Below are positions 22,197 to 33,525 of a stretch of 64,000 bases of DNA, one piece after another. The stretch comes from Lasiosphaeria ovina (Eukaryota; Ascomycota; Sordariomycetes; Sordariales; Lasiosphaeriaceae): NCBI GenBank assembly GCA_033439765.1, contig JAULSN010000002.1:3596001-3660000 (forward strand), written 5' to 3'. Every line of letters starts with the position of its first letter. Position 1 is the stretch's first letter. Position numbers and translations under genes: made by a program. Under the pieces are notes generated by a model. That model was not told the DNA's origin, did no database searches, and saw nothing but the letters and a program-made list of their open reading frames with translations.

Positions 22197-22735
22197 TTGG
22201 TTGGTAGGATTGAAATACAGGGTACTGATGGAGGGGGCCAGGTAAGGGGAATTTTGTCCCGAGGCGAATGGACTCAACAGCCGCTCAGGTCTCTCAAGGG
22301 CAGGGTGGGGTCTTTCGAAGAATCCCAGTGGATATATATCGCTTTAGTTTTCGATCTCGGGACGTTCAACTACGGCGAAATCGACCACCGCAGGCGCATC
22401 CCATTCATGCGGAAGGAGGCAATCGACGAGGGCGGTTTCAGCATCGTGTAGCAAACGGTACTCCACAAGGAATACCTCGTGCTCAACAATGACCGCCTCA
22501 TGCTCGACAAGAACTATTTTGTGCTCCATAATAAGAGCAGAAGCATGCCGCCATTGTCAACCGAGATGATCACCATCGGGGACCATGACAAGATGCATCT
22601 TCTGCTCGCCTTGAAGGAGTTAAGAACCCTTTCGAAAGCCGAGAGCGAGGAAATTGGGATCAAGGACTCTAACTCGGAAGCCAACATTCTCCATGTCATG
22701 AACGAAATCAACCATCCGCATCTTATCTATACCAT
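22197..22735 (+). pseudogene. Kinase N-lobe relic interrupted by TAG
   Basis: A plus-strand frame reads EAIDEGGFSIV, then TAG at 22449-22451, then QTVLHKEYLVLN, LLALKELRTL and MNEINHPHLI. This looks like the N-lobe of a kinase: glycine-loop-like GGFSIV and an HPHLI motif as in the intact gene at 23991. Similarity stops abruptly near 22735 in the middle of the domain, with no catalytic loop afterwards. It is therefore a 5' fragment. Confidence 0.5.
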
Positions 22736-22738
22736 CGC

Positions 22739-22990
22739 TCACCACAGGTTTTGGTCGTCCTTCAGCTCCAGTCTTATCTCGTGCTCCGAGAGTAGCCTCA
22801 TCAGCTCACTATCCGGAAGGAACATGGGGGACATGGCGTCAGTCCCTTCATTAGGAATCTTAGGAATCAAGGCATTATTGAGCTTGTCAAGTAAGATCTC
22901 GCCGTCAATCACGGGGCGGCCGCGATGTTCGGGTCCGGGTCCGGGCCCGGAGACCATGCCAGGTGTCGGCTTGGATGTGGAATTTCCCAT
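22739..22990 (-). CDS. Possible first exon with N-myristoylation-type start
   Basis: A minus-strand open frame of 83 codons begins MGNSTSKPTPG, which fits the N-myristoylation pattern (G2, S6, no proline at 7). It continues with a Gly/Pro-rich stretch and LPDSELMRLLSEHEIRLELK. A consensus-like donor (gtgagc) follows at about 22737. No second exon can be found: the downstream DNA on that strand is the antisense of the kinase relic. It may be the broken 5' end of a membrane-anchored signalling gene joined tail-to-tail to the relic. Identity unknown. Confidence 0.3.
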   Translation of the reverse strand: MGNSTSKPTPGMVSGPGPGPEHRGRPVIDGEILLDKLNNALIPKIPNEGTDAMSPMFLPDSELMRLLSEHEIRLELKDDQNLW

Positions 22991-23051
22991 GGCTCGAATG
23001 CGCAGCCGGGCGGATCGGAGAAAGCGCTAGATTTTAAATGTTAGTAATAAT

Positions 23052-23123
23052 GCGTGGGGGATACCTAGGTCGAGAGGTCGGTGTCTGGCGTGGGGAATGC
23101 CTAGGTCGAGAGATCGGTGTCTG
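23052..23123. repeat. Two tandem 36-bp repeats
   Basis: Units 23052-23087 and 23088-23123 share CCTAGGTCGAGAG-TCGGTG and differ at three or four positions. Non-coding. Confidence 0.75.
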
Positions 23124-23990
23124 GGGGAAAGTGCCGATGAAAATGTGCAGCTTTTGTGGCGTCCTTTGTTCCGAAACGATTCGACGGACCTCCAATGGGC
23201 AGAACAGCCATCGGCATGCCCAGCAGAGTCTGCAGCGTCCCATTGGGCTCATATGGCGACTCAATTGGTCGGGGCAATATTTGTTCGTGCATCAATGCAC
23301 CGCATTGCGTCGCACAAAAAGCTTGGTGTTGAGCAATAGGATTGCTTCAAAAAGTGGCATGACGCGTGAAATGGGGTGGCGAGCTCGCTTTTGCCAGGCT
23401 GCGTGCTTCCCCAGCATGGTGTTCACACCACTTCCCAAGGCAACAGCCCCTTATCTAAAGGTCTGTGCTCGACCCCTCCTTCTTCTCTGACTGTCGCCCG
23501 ACTTCTATGTGTTCCCGCATCGGGAACCCCGGGAGTGGGAGGGCGACATCCAGGAATCGGCACGCAATTCTGACAACTTGAGCGATTTCTCGGGGGAGGC
23601 TCTCGATGCCAGTGTCCTACTGGCCACCCACCACCAATACGGCGATGCCGCGATCGGGCGGCCATGAAGCTTGCGGAGCGAGCATTAGATTGCGTCTCCC
23701 CCTCCCCCCTCCTCCTCCGCAGCGATGCACCAACCTTCAATTACTTGAATTATTTCCAAGACACCCATTGCGGGCCACACCTTGCGCACACTGGCCTTAC
23801 TACGATTACGTCGCTCCTCCCTCCCGTCTGTCACGGGGCCAAGCAGCTGAACCGCAGGAAGAAGGAAGAGAGAGATTGAAGAGATTGAAAACGGCGGCAG
23901 ACACCCTCCAGGCCGCAGCCGACCGTGTCGGGGCTTTTTTTGCCCTCTGCACCCACCTCTTCCTCCTCATTGACGGCGCACACAGAGAAG

Positions 23991-25706
23991 ATGGGGCAGG
24001 AAACGCCGACCACTTCAGAAACAGACAACATTAACACCTTGTTGACAAAGCTCGATGAGAGCCTGGAAAAGCCCAGCTACTGGGGGCTCCATTCCGAGTA
24101 CATCCCGGCCGATGCTATAGATCAGCTGATTACGGTCCGCTCGGTGCTGGACTGTGTAGGCAGCTTGCTGAGTTCTAGCTGCCCAGAAGAAGACGCCAAG
24201 GCCATTGTGCAGCAAGCAAAAAAGACCTTTGCCATTCTCATTATCAGTGGCTGTGAGAGCGTCACCTACGATTTAATAGTACGGGAGCAGATGAAAGATC
24301 AGTATCTTCCACTATCTCCACACGACGGCACAACTGTGGTGGGGACCGGACCAGACGGACCAGACGGACCAAAAGCTTTCAAAGCCTTTGCGAGCCTGAA
24401 GAAGCGGCAGTTTTTCAACCACTTCCGTTCCGCGCAATGGCAGGCCCTAGCCCCTATGTTTGGAGGCGACATTCAGCATCTGGAGCTCGGGCCGAAGCAA
24501 CCGCTGCCGATTCGGGGCTGGGATGTTATCTCCCCAGGAACCGACAGCTACGTGGTTAAAAGCGCGCTGCACCCTGCACATCACAACTACAACAGCGTCG
24601 TTGTCACTAGCAGCAACTCCCCGTACGCCAAGCAGCCCTTTCTCGACGTTGCGATCAAGAAATTGATACGGAAATGCGATTTTAAACACGAGCACGACAT
24701 CTTGGTGAAGACACGCGCCCTTGACAACCCCCATCTCATCAAACACATGGCCACATACGAGGTTCGAGGCGCAGACGGTAGTGAATACTACATCATCTTC
24801 CCCTGGGCCGACGGCGGCGACCTCCGCAACTTCTGGGAAACGAAGACCAAGTCTCCACGAACCCCCGAGCTCGTCGTATGGTCGCTCGAGCAGATGCTCG
24901 GCATCGCAACCGCCATACAGCACCTCCACCAAGGATTCCCCGGCAAAACCCACTGCCGCCACGGCGACCTCAAACCACGCAACATCTTTCACTTCACAGG
25001 AGGCTCCTCCGGCATCACCACCAACAAACCCCCCAACCCCCCCCTCGGGCACCTCGTCATAGCCGACCTAGGCATCTCCCGAATCCACGACAACCCCACC
25101 TTCGAGCGCGACCAACTAACCGGAACAAAAGCCACCACCCCCGCCTACGAACCCCCGGAAGCCCTCCATATAGTCCGCCGCAACAACCGCGGGGAGCCTG
25201 TCGATAAGAATGACACCACCGCAGGCAAGCCCTGGTCACGAAAGTATGACATGTGGTCGCTGGGATGTATCTTCCTCGAGTTCGTCATTTGGCTTTTTCA
25301 TGATCTTGAGGGGTTGGATGGGTTTGGGGAGCAGAGGGGGCAGGGGCATTTTTACGCGATACATAATGACAATGGGAAGGGTGGTGGTGTGCCTGAGCCG
25401 GCATTAGCGGTATTGTGTCCAAAAGTGAAGGAAGCGATGGGTGCGGTGAGGGAGGATGAGCGGAATTGTGGTGGGGCGACGGCAACGGAGGCCGGACCGC
25501 TAGGGAGGTTGGTGGACCTTATTGAGAAGCGGCTTTTGGTGATTGAGGCGGAGGGGAGGTGTGATGCTAACGAGCTTGTTGAGGAGATGAATGGGATTGT
25601 AGATGCTGCTAAGCGTGATCCTGGTAAGTATTTTGGCGGGATGTTGGATAGGGATAGGGACATGAGAGTCCCGGCTGTGTTTATGCCACGGAGAGGTTGG
25701 GTTTAG
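23991..25706 (+). CDS. Protein kinase-like gene of the fungal accessory type
   Basis: A single exon of 571 residues from the ATG at 23991 (MGQETPTTSE). An earlier in-frame ATG at 23925 gives a poorer, hydrophobic extension. Residues 1-110 are a helical N-terminal region without a known family. A GPDGPDGP repeat follows at 120-127. The kinase fold covers about 170-560: AIKK (K223 region), NPHLIKHMATYE, YYIIFPWADGGDL, catalytic loop HCRHGDLKPRN (HGD 324-326), DLGIS (359-363), the APE-like YEPPEA, and KYDMWSLGCIFLEF. HRD is HGD and DFG is DLG, both with the aspartate kept, so activity is possible. Such kinases cluster with HET genes in Sordariomycete accessory regions, and the nearby relic at 22197 may be a paralogue. 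Substrate unknown. Confidence 0.8.
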   Translation: MGQETPTTSETDNINTLLTKLDESLEKPSYWGLHSEYIPADAIDQLITVRSVLDCVGSLLSSSCPEEDAKAIVQQAKKTFAILIISGCESVTYDLIVREQMKDQYLPLSPHDGTTVVGTGPDGPDGPKAFKAFASLKKRQFFNHFRSAQWQALAPMFGGDIQHLELGPKQPLPIRGWDVISPGTDSYVVKSALHPAHHNYNSVVVTSSNSPYAKQPFLDVAIKKLIRKCDFKHEHDILVKTRALDNPHLIKHMATYEVRGADGSEYYIIFPWADGGDLRNFWETKTKSPRTPELVVWSLEQMLGIATAIQHLHQGFPGKTHCRHGDLKPRNIFHFTGGSSGITTNKPPNPPLGHLVIADLGISRIHDNPTFERDQLTGTKATTPAYEPPEALHIVRRNNRGEPVDKNDTTAGKPWSRKYDMWSLGCIFLEFVIWLFHDLEGLDGFGEQRGQGHFYAIHNDNGKGGGVPEPALAVLCPKVKEAMGAVREDERNCGGATATEAGPLGRLVDLIEKRLLVIEAEGRCDANELVEEMNGIVDAAKRDPGKYFGGMLDRDRDMRVPAVFMPRRGWV

Positions 25707-27160
25707 GTTTTGGACCACGGGTGACTGATAGGGGATTAATGCGGTTGGTAGGATTGAGATTATATGCTGCACCGCCAAGAGGAGGGATGAAATGGAGGCC
25801 TGGTTTCAGGGGTAGCGTGGGACTGACAACATCTTGGCGTGAGTTTTATGTCTCTAGCCATTTTTGAAATGACTTTAGTATGTTATTAACAGGCTGTCAA
25901 GTACGAACTAATGAGGATCAGTTTTTCACAAAGAGAGACATCAGGAAAACGGCCATATTTCAACATATTGAGCCGTGATGAAGTAAACGGACGGTATGAT
26001 CGAATAAAGAGTGAGCAACAGCCATTTGACAGTGCTTGTAGGAATTACCGATCAATCAGGCTCATGCGGCTGCAGGGCTGTGATTGGTCAACAGAGAAAA
26101 CAAGTGGGGAACCATCATGGCACACACGCCCTTCACGTGACCCCGCACGCAAGAGCTACACGTGCCAAAACACGTGACCGCGAAGCATCGCCAAACGCGC
26201 TCGAATCCTGTCCCCGTAGTTCGTGATCCTTTTACATAGAGAAGGGCAGAATACAACCACCACAACCACCCCTACCTTTCGTTCAGTAGTTACTAGTGAC
26301 TATGAACTGAATGACCTTGTCATTCCAACACTGCTTGAATCATGCTCTAGTTTATACCCAGCTTAGAAATGGGATCTCCCCTCCGCTTGACGTGTATTAG
26401 AAAGTCAAAATAAGCTACCTGGCAAGTCAGGAAGGGGTCGCTGAACGGTGCCTCCGGCAGCCCTCCGGGGGCCCCTGCGGCGGGCTGCTCGCTGCGCTCG
26501 GTATTCCGCGGCTTAAGGAATCCGAGTATTATCCGATCGACCAGTCCCTGGAGTCCATTTCAACACGGGTCACGGTAAAGTAGAAGAGACAGCCTCTCTA
26601 CGGTGGCTCCGTTCAGCTGAATAATCCTGTCCACAGGACAATATTGCTCCGAAACTCTGAAAATATAACTTATGTGAAATTGATAAGACACCTTATCGCT
26701 TTTCTGGATTGGCTAATGGGCACAGAAAAGTGGACCCAATCTTTCAGCTGCCTCCAAAGTTGATGCAACAGGTATCATTGTGTGTATAACTCCACGGAAA
26801 TTCTGGATCTGAAGCCCGATTTTAGATACAATAGGATTTGGCTGAGATGTAAGCGTTGGAATGCTTTCTGGAGTGGGTTACCTTCTTTTTCCAACAATCA
26901 GTCGCACCGCAGCGCCTTTGACGAACATTACAATCTACCCTTCCTTTACACCCAACCTCTGTTTTTCTGTAGTACCGTTTTACCTGTTAAGATGAGGCTC
27001 TGTTCTTTTTAGCGACCGACTACCTAAGTAATTACGACGGCGATCGAATCTTGCTCGGCAAACCTAAATCCTTTTCCCCGCTTCTTGCTGGCCGTCGTTC
27101 TGCACCCTGGGCCCTGGGCACACGCAGGTGATCCTCCTCGGTTTGGCTCTGGCCCCCCCC
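25707..27160. other. Intergenic stretch with a GC-rich hairpin
   Basis: No gene is supported. Most of the stretch is AT-rich, but 26448-26505 is a sharply GC-rich block. Within it GCAGCCC (26457-26463) and GGGCTGC (26482-26488) are perfect inverted arms around a G/C loop. Confidence 0.5.
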
Positions 27161-27169
27161 CGCCTCTAT

Positions 27170-27906
27170 GGATCTTGCGCGGGCGGTCCTCGTCATGCAC
27201 ATATGCAGGGAAACCGTAGTGGATTGCTTGGCGAAGCTAAAGCTATCTGCTGCGGGCGGGAAAATCTACCGAGGATGGAAAGGCTGGTCGTGTGGGGCGA
27301 TATGGTGGTCTAGGACTAGGCTAGGCCTGTGCCTAGCACACTTGTGCATCTCTCCATCGTGTTCTCGAAGTCCTGCCATCGGAGTCTTGGTGGATTGATA
27401 TCATGGAGGTGCCCGTAACCGGGGGAGACGACAGCGGCTGTGAGTCCGCCCGGTATGATTACAGCTCTCGTGATTTGATAGTGTGTGAGATGGGGGTGGC
27501 CGTCGGCGCGGCGCTGGCCGTGATGCACCGGGGCGCCAATGTGGATGGGTATGATGTGGAGTTTGTGCTCGGCGGTGATGATCAGAGTAGAACAGCGGCG
27601 AGGATCTGGGTCCTCGACTTCAACCTGTGCACGGCCTGGGACGAGGCCGTCGCGGTCGCGCAGTTGGTCGTGACGTTCTTTGAGAATGATCCGTAATTCC
27701 CGCTGCCGCTGGCTGAGCGATCCGATGATAGTGTGTTGTGGGATGTTTTCTGTGGAGAGTACCGGAGCGCCGCGGCGAGGGTGCTCGACGTCAAGCGGCC
27801 CGAGCTGGCGGCGCTGCCGGGGATGTTTCTTGATGCGTGTGTGGAGAGGGAGAGGGGGAAGTTGGATGCTGGGCTGGGGCACGGACATGGGGATTTTAAG
27901 TGTTGA
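27170..27906 (+). pseudogene. DUF3669-type gene relic
   Basis: The plus strand reads VAVGAALAVMHRGANVDGYDVEFVLGG, then IWVLDFNLCTAWDEA and AVAQLVVTFFENDP. This is the signature block of fungal DUF3669 proteins, where the motif is ALAVMHW-A-D--DVEFVLG and WVLDFN. A TAA at 27694-27696 cuts the frame where a tyrosine is usual (NDPYFP). The same frame then continues for 70 codons (FPLPLAERSDD to GHGDFKC). The N-terminal half before 27390 cannot be joined in one frame. It is dead or partial. The stop is TAA, unlike the TAGs of the other relics. Confidence 0.65.
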
Positions 27907-28834
27907 TTGGGAGTGGATGAGATTTCTGTTGATTTTCTATCTTGGGTGTGTTCTGTTTTTTTCCACGTTAGAACAGAGCACCCCAAACCCCCTAATGCTC
28001 GATAGCGAACCATTTCTCAAATCTAGAAGCCATTCATTCTCCGTCAAACCTTTTCCAGCTTTGATCTCTACTGGGCTGTGAGCCTGTGATCACGTTCCAT
28101 TGTCGGTTTTTCCCCCCCTTTCTTTTCCCTTTTTCTTTTCTTTTTGGTATGTTCGATCAAACATTGCTCGAGTTCGCCGTGCTGTCGAAACCCCGGGAGC
28201 AGGTAGTCTCCATAACTATTGGATCTCCGGCAGACAGGCCGCGGCGCCTGGGTCTTAAGTGGGTCTGGTCCGAAGGAGGCCCGGTAAGTGGCGGTGAGTA
28301 TACGTTAGGGCTGACTGGCGGTCTGGGGTCGTGGTCCCTCGGCCGAATAATCCGGATTACGGCTGACATTCCCCTCGAGGGTCCAATCGCTGTCCAGCTC
28401 AAGTTTTCCGTAGCTGCAGCACTAGAAGCCCATGCTTCTCCGGGGCACCGCCCTCGCCCGCTGAATCCCACCTCGGACTTTTCAGTCAGTTGCCGAGACG
28501 GTTCCTTGCAGTTGCTCGCGCGCTTGATGGCGAATCAAAGGCGGCATCTTTCCCGCCTACGCTTACTCTGTAGAGTGATGATTCCTTAATGGTGCGTCCG
28601 GGCCGGGATGCATATTGCATCCATCCCAAACTAACTCGACTAGCTCTAGTGTTTGGGATATCAGTAGCATCTCGAAGGATTCACGACAAGGACATGGGGG
28701 CCGTGGTTAAAAGCCAGCCGTCCCTGGCTAGCTGGAACCCTCTTTTTCCTCTCGTTGACGTCTACCTTATTTCAACTGTCATTTCAAGTTGTTTTGCTTC
28801 AGCTAATTAATTACCTACCAACCTAATAATCGAC
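27907..28834. other. Upstream region of the GMC oxidoreductase gene
   Basis: A CT-rich tract at 28105-28147 and AT-rich flanks. A 167-codon open frame (28086-28589) has no family resemblance and is not called. No other feature seen. Confidence 0.4.
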
Positions 28835-30690
28835 ATGGCCCCAGTATATGATAACAAGGCCCAAGCGGCCTACGACTACGTGCGTCATGGCTATATTATG
28901 TCCGAGTCTAGACTAGTCATGCTGACCAACTCCAGATTGTCGTCGGCGGCGGCACAGCTGGCGCCGCCGTGGCCACGCGACTGAGCCAGACCCTCCCAGA
29001 TAAGGCCATCTTGCTGATCGAGGCCGGTGCTTCGGCTCTCGACGACCCTAATGTCAACATCCCTGGCCTATTTGGCAGGGCCTTTGCAACCAGCCTCGAC
29101 TGGAACTTCGCGTCTGTTCCGCAGGCGGGTCTGAACAACCGCGTCACGCAAGTCAACAGAGGCAAGATGCTCGGCGGTAGCTCGGGCCTCAACATCATGG
29201 TCTGGGACCGGGCCAGTGCCCCCGAATACGACGCGTGGGAGAAGCTGGGCAACCCCGGCTGGAACTGGGAGTCGATGGTGGCCGCTATGACCAAGGTCGA
29301 GGCATTTACTCCGTCGCCCGACTACGGCGGCACCGCAGGAGTCGGCACCGCCGGGCCCGTCAAGACCATCATCAACCCCTACGTACCCGAGCACGCAAAG
29401 TTGTGGATCCCAACGCTCAACAGCCTGGGGGTCCCTCTCAACCTCGAGTCGCTGGGCGGGAACCCGCTCGGGGCCATGTTCCAGCCGAACACGATCGATC
29501 CCAAGACCTACACCCGGACCTACGCTGCCAACGGATACCTGCCCGCGGCCGGCCCCAACCTGCAGATCATGACGGACACGCGCGTGGCCAAGATCAACCT
29601 CGACGCGTCGCCTGCATCCCCCAACCGCACCGCCACGGGCGTAACTCTCCAGGACGGCACCGTCATCCACGCGCGCAACGAAGTCATTCTGTCAGCCGGC
29701 TCCATCCAGAGCCCCGGCCTGCTCGAGCTGTCGGGCATCGGCCAAAAGGCCGTGCTGGATGCGGCCGGCATCGCCCAGGTCGTCGATCTGCCAGGCGTAG
29801 GCGAAAACCTCCAAGACCACGTCCGGGTGCAAGCCACGTACCAGCTCAAGGACGGCTACACGTCCAACGACCGGCTGCGCTTCGACCAGGCCGCCGCGGG
29901 TGAGCAGATGGCGCTCTTCCGCGCCGGCCAGCTCTCCATGTTCGACTACAGCCTGTCCTCGTTCGCCTTCACAAACTGGGAGCAAACTGTTGGCGAGACC
30001 GCTGCCGCGGCCCTGACGGCTCTCGCCACCCAGCCAGCAGCACCAAGCCTAGCCTCGGACCCCTCGGCCGCCACCGTGACGGCAGCCAAGTTGGCCTTTC
30101 TCGCCAACGCCGCCGTGCCGCAGGTCGAGCTGATCTACGCCAACGCCAACGTCGGCATCAAGCGCTACCCGCTGCCCGACAACCCGCTGTATGGCCAGCA
30201 GTTCGTGACCATCATGGGCGGGCTGATGCAGCCGCTGAGCCGCGGGCGCGTGCACGTCACGTCCACCAACATCGACTCGCCGCCGGCCATCGACCCCAAC
30301 CACCTCGGCAGCGCGTACGACGTGGCCGCCACCGTGGCCATCATGCACTTCGTGCGGCACGTCGCCAACACGCCGCCGCTGCGCGACCTGTGGGCCGCCG
30401 AGTACGAGCCGGCGCTCGACGCTGGCGCGTCCGAAGATGAGTGGCGATCCTACGTCCGCGACACGGCGGGCAGCATCTTCCACCCCGTCGGCACCTGTGC
30501 CATGCTGCCGCGCGCGCTCGGCGGCGTGGTCAGCCCTGAGCTGACCGTGTATGGCACGGCCAACCTGCGCGTTGTCGATGCCAGCGTCATGCCCGTGCTG
30601 CTGTCCGCGCATCCCCAGACGGCCGTCTACGGCATTGCCGAGCGCGCGGCTGAGTTTATCGTGCGCGATTGCAAGGCGGGGGGGAGGTAG
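28835..30690 (+). CDS. GMC-family FAD-dependent oxidoreductase
   Basis: Exon 1, 28835-28879 (MAPVYDNKAQAAYDY), is joined by a 56-bp intron to exon 2, 28936-30690, giving 599 residues. The splice reconstitutes the FAD-binding Rossmann motif DYIVVGGGTAG at residues 14-24. Other signatures are GKMLGGSSGLNIMVWDRA, SAGSIQSPGLLELSGIG and GVGENLQDH. The C-terminal catalytic part has HPVGTCAM and the active-site pair SAHPQTAVYGIAERAA. The family includes glucose, aryl-alcohol and methanol oxidases and choline dehydrogenases, which oxidise alcohols with FAD. No signal peptide is present, so it is probably intracellular. The gene is GC-rich and intact and ends in TAG. The substrate cannot be predicted from the sequence. 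Confidence 0.9.
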
Positions 30691-32095
30691 TTACATAGGG
30701 AAATAAAAGGGGCGGGTTGTGGGAGGGTGAGGCGAGCTGAATCTCTGGTTTGCTTTGTCCGTATAATGACACACTACTCAAGTTTAGAATAAGAGCCGCG
30801 AAATAATGTTTGCCGTTGGTTGTGAATACCGGACCTGGTGAATTATATCTTACGTGCCGAGACAGCTCGCATACTTACTCCTTTGAGCTTTCCCAACACT
30901 GTGACAACAGAATGACCATTCTTTTATCTGATATGATTAATCAACTCTGCACGCCTATCCAACATTACCCAAGCGCTTTAGTTGGTAGTTGGTCACTCAT
31001 TCACCACTGTCTTGACGACACTCGGCTCCAGCTCTCAAGCAGGATATACACAGTATAGACAAGACAGGGCACGCCCAATCGGAGCACGCAGTATATTTAG
31101 AACCACCAAACAAGACAATAAGACCAAAACCCTTGGCGGGCGTCTCTGCCCTGCTTCGGCCTCTGTACGTCGAGTTAGGGTTGGGTGCTAGATTGGCCCG
31201 GCAGGATCGGTCCAATTATCCATCTGCCGCGCCCGCCTAATATCCACAGTCGGTACTCGGTAGATTGCCGCCCAGCCGACGCCCTCTTGGCGTCGAGTGG
31301 CAAAAAAGCTCCGACGGAAGCCATCCGCTTGCCGAGATTACAGCTGGACTGGGCTGGGCTGGGCTGGGCTTGTGTGTGGATGTCTGGGTCATGGGGTGGT
31401 GCTGTGTTGGCTGGTCACAGGTCTGGAAACTGGAAGCTGGCGTTAACATGACTTGGCTGACTTGGTACGAGTAAAGAATCTCTCACAGATGCCATCAGCA
31501 TCTCGACGTGAACAGAATTCAAGCCAGCCTTGCATGCCGTGCTGGTCAACGTTGCCTGTCACAGGGGCAACACTACCACAGCAGCAACACGCGGTAGCAT
31601 GACAGGGACATGGCCTCGACGCAGCTGCCGCCAGTATCGCACACATGTGCATCTGACATTTGACCGGGGTGCCGCGGCGCTAGGCTTTTCCAAGAGCTTC
31701 TAGTGTAGACGCGCGAGCAAGGGGCCGGTTCCGAGATCCGACCCAGGTTTTGGTCGGTAGTTGGGAATCGCGGGGAAGCGCTGTCGTCGACTTAATTACG
31801 GACCACTTTGCGGGCTGGCCTGCTCGGGTGGATGAATGCGGCCCCCCTGGCTGTCCCCACGGCATACGCGAATCCATGTGGCCATAGCAAGACACGGTGA
31901 CACCAGGGGAGGAGCGAGAGCGTCGGTAGCCGGCGGGCATTGTTGACCATCCATGTGTATATATACGCAGAGGCTTGCCGGTATCCGTGAAGTTCGTCTT
32001 CTGCTCTGTTCCTTCTTGGTCAAGCCTGTCCGTCCGTCCCAAGCATCTGACCTTCCCGGGGAAATAAACACCAGAAAGCCTCGACTCTCTCCAAC
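30691..32095. other. Intergenic, including DUF1996 gene promoter
   Basis: No gene is supported. A GGGCT pentanucleotide repeat (about five units) lies near 31352-31372. A TATA-like GTATATATAC is at 31958-31967, about 135 bp before the next ATG, in a position to serve as promoter. Confidence 0.45.
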
Positions 32096-33193
32096 ATGAA
32101 GTGGCTCCCGCTCGTGGCGCTCGCGGCGCCGTCGCAGGCGTACCTGCGGTTCGGATGCGCGACGCTGAGCGTGCAGCGGCTCGACCCCATCGTCGAGCCG
32201 GGCCGGCTGCCGTCGTCGCACGTGCACCAGATCGTCGGCGGCAACGCCTTCAACGCCACCATGGACCCCAAGATCGACATCGCCGAGAAGGCCACGTGCA
32301 CGACGTGCAGCTTCTCCGAGGACTTCTCCAACTACTGGACCGCCGTCATGTACTTCAAGGCCCGCAACGGCTCCTACAAGCGCGTGCCCCAGTACCCCAA
32401 CGCCCTGCTCGGCAGCCTCACCGGCGGCATGACCGTCTACTACCTGCAGAACGACTTTAGCACCAACGGCAAGGCCAAGATCACCGCCTTCAAGCCGGTT
32501 TGTCTTTCTGTCCCTGAGCCGTGCATGGCCTTGTTACTGACACAGCGCAGGGCTTCCGCATGACGGTCGGCAGCCCGACCAACACCAAGGGCAACAACCC
32601 CGGGCTGCGCTACACATGTCTGCAGGACGTGATGACGCGGGCGCCGGAGACGGCCGAGTTCCCGACCAAGCCGTGCCCGGCGGGCGTCATGGCGATCCAC
32701 CACTTCCCGGCGTGCTGGGACGGCAAGAACCTCGACTCGCCGAACCACCAGGACCACATGTACAACACGGGCAAGGGCGGGTTCGTGACGGCCGGGGCGT
32801 GCCCGTCGTCGCACCCGGTGCGCATGCCGCAGGTGGCCTTCGAGACCATGTGGAACACGACGGGCTTCAACGACAAGTCGCTGTGGCCCGCCGACGGCTC
32901 GCAGCCGTTTGTGTGGTCGTACGACGACAGCAAGGGCCTCGGCACCCACGCCGACTACCTGTTCGGCTGGAAGGGCGACGCCCTGCAGCGCGCCATGGAC
33001 TCGACGCCCCTGCTCAGCAACGGCATCAAGACCCAGAGCGTCGACCAGGCCAACAAGTGCTCCGTCAAGAGCACCATCGTCGAGCCCATTGACGGCTGTA
33101 AGTTCTTCTTGGTCCGCGATTCGAGAGATGGCGATGCTGACACTGTTTCTCTCAGGGCTCGACAAGCTGCCTGGCAACCCCATGCCCATGTGA
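32096..33193 (+). CDS. Secreted DUF1996 protein
   Basis: Three exons, 32096-32497, 32551-33097 and 33156-33193, join to 328 residues. The leader MKWLPLVALAAPSQA is a signal peptide. The DUF1996 pattern follows: LRFGCATLSVQRLDPIVEPG, PSSHVHQIVGGNAF, TCTTCSFSEDFSNYWTAVMY, PACWDGKNLDSPNHQDHM, CPSSHPVRMPQV and GTHADYLFGWKGDALQRAM. Conserved cysteines and histidines suggest an extracellular fold with disulphides or metal contacts. The biochemical role of DUF1996 is not established; the proteins are widespread secreted or wall-associated proteins of filamentous fungi. The last exon encodes only WLDKLPGNPMPM. Exon phases all agree. Confidence 0.9.
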
Positions 33194-33525
33194 GCAGCGC
33201 GAGCATAACAAGACGGGGACGGTTCTTTACTTGGGTTTGAAGGGAGGGAAACACCGCTCGTTTAGCCAGGGTGGCCTTGTTCGACATCGTGTGCGTAAAA
33301 CATTACCTAGCAGTCGGCCATCAGATTGCACATCACGAGAAAATATTGAAATCATTCCTTGATGCAACCCGCTTTGTTCCCTCCGTACCTAGCCACGTCC
33401 GTAATGGTCGTCCGTCCAGAGTGACCCGTCAGGTTTCCCCTTTGTCGCAGAAAGACGAGGAGATGCCTTGGCAAGATTCAAGGACGTGGACAACAATAAC
33501 ATGTTGAACCCCCCCCCCCCCCCCG
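33194..33525. other. Intergenic with a 16-base C run
   Basis: A run of 16 cytosines at 33509-33524 sits right before the P450 relic. Otherwise featureless. Confidence 0.6.

Noticed and set aside
28086..28589. 167-codon plus-strand frame
   Set aside because: It begins in a CT-rich promoter tract; no domain and no continuation.
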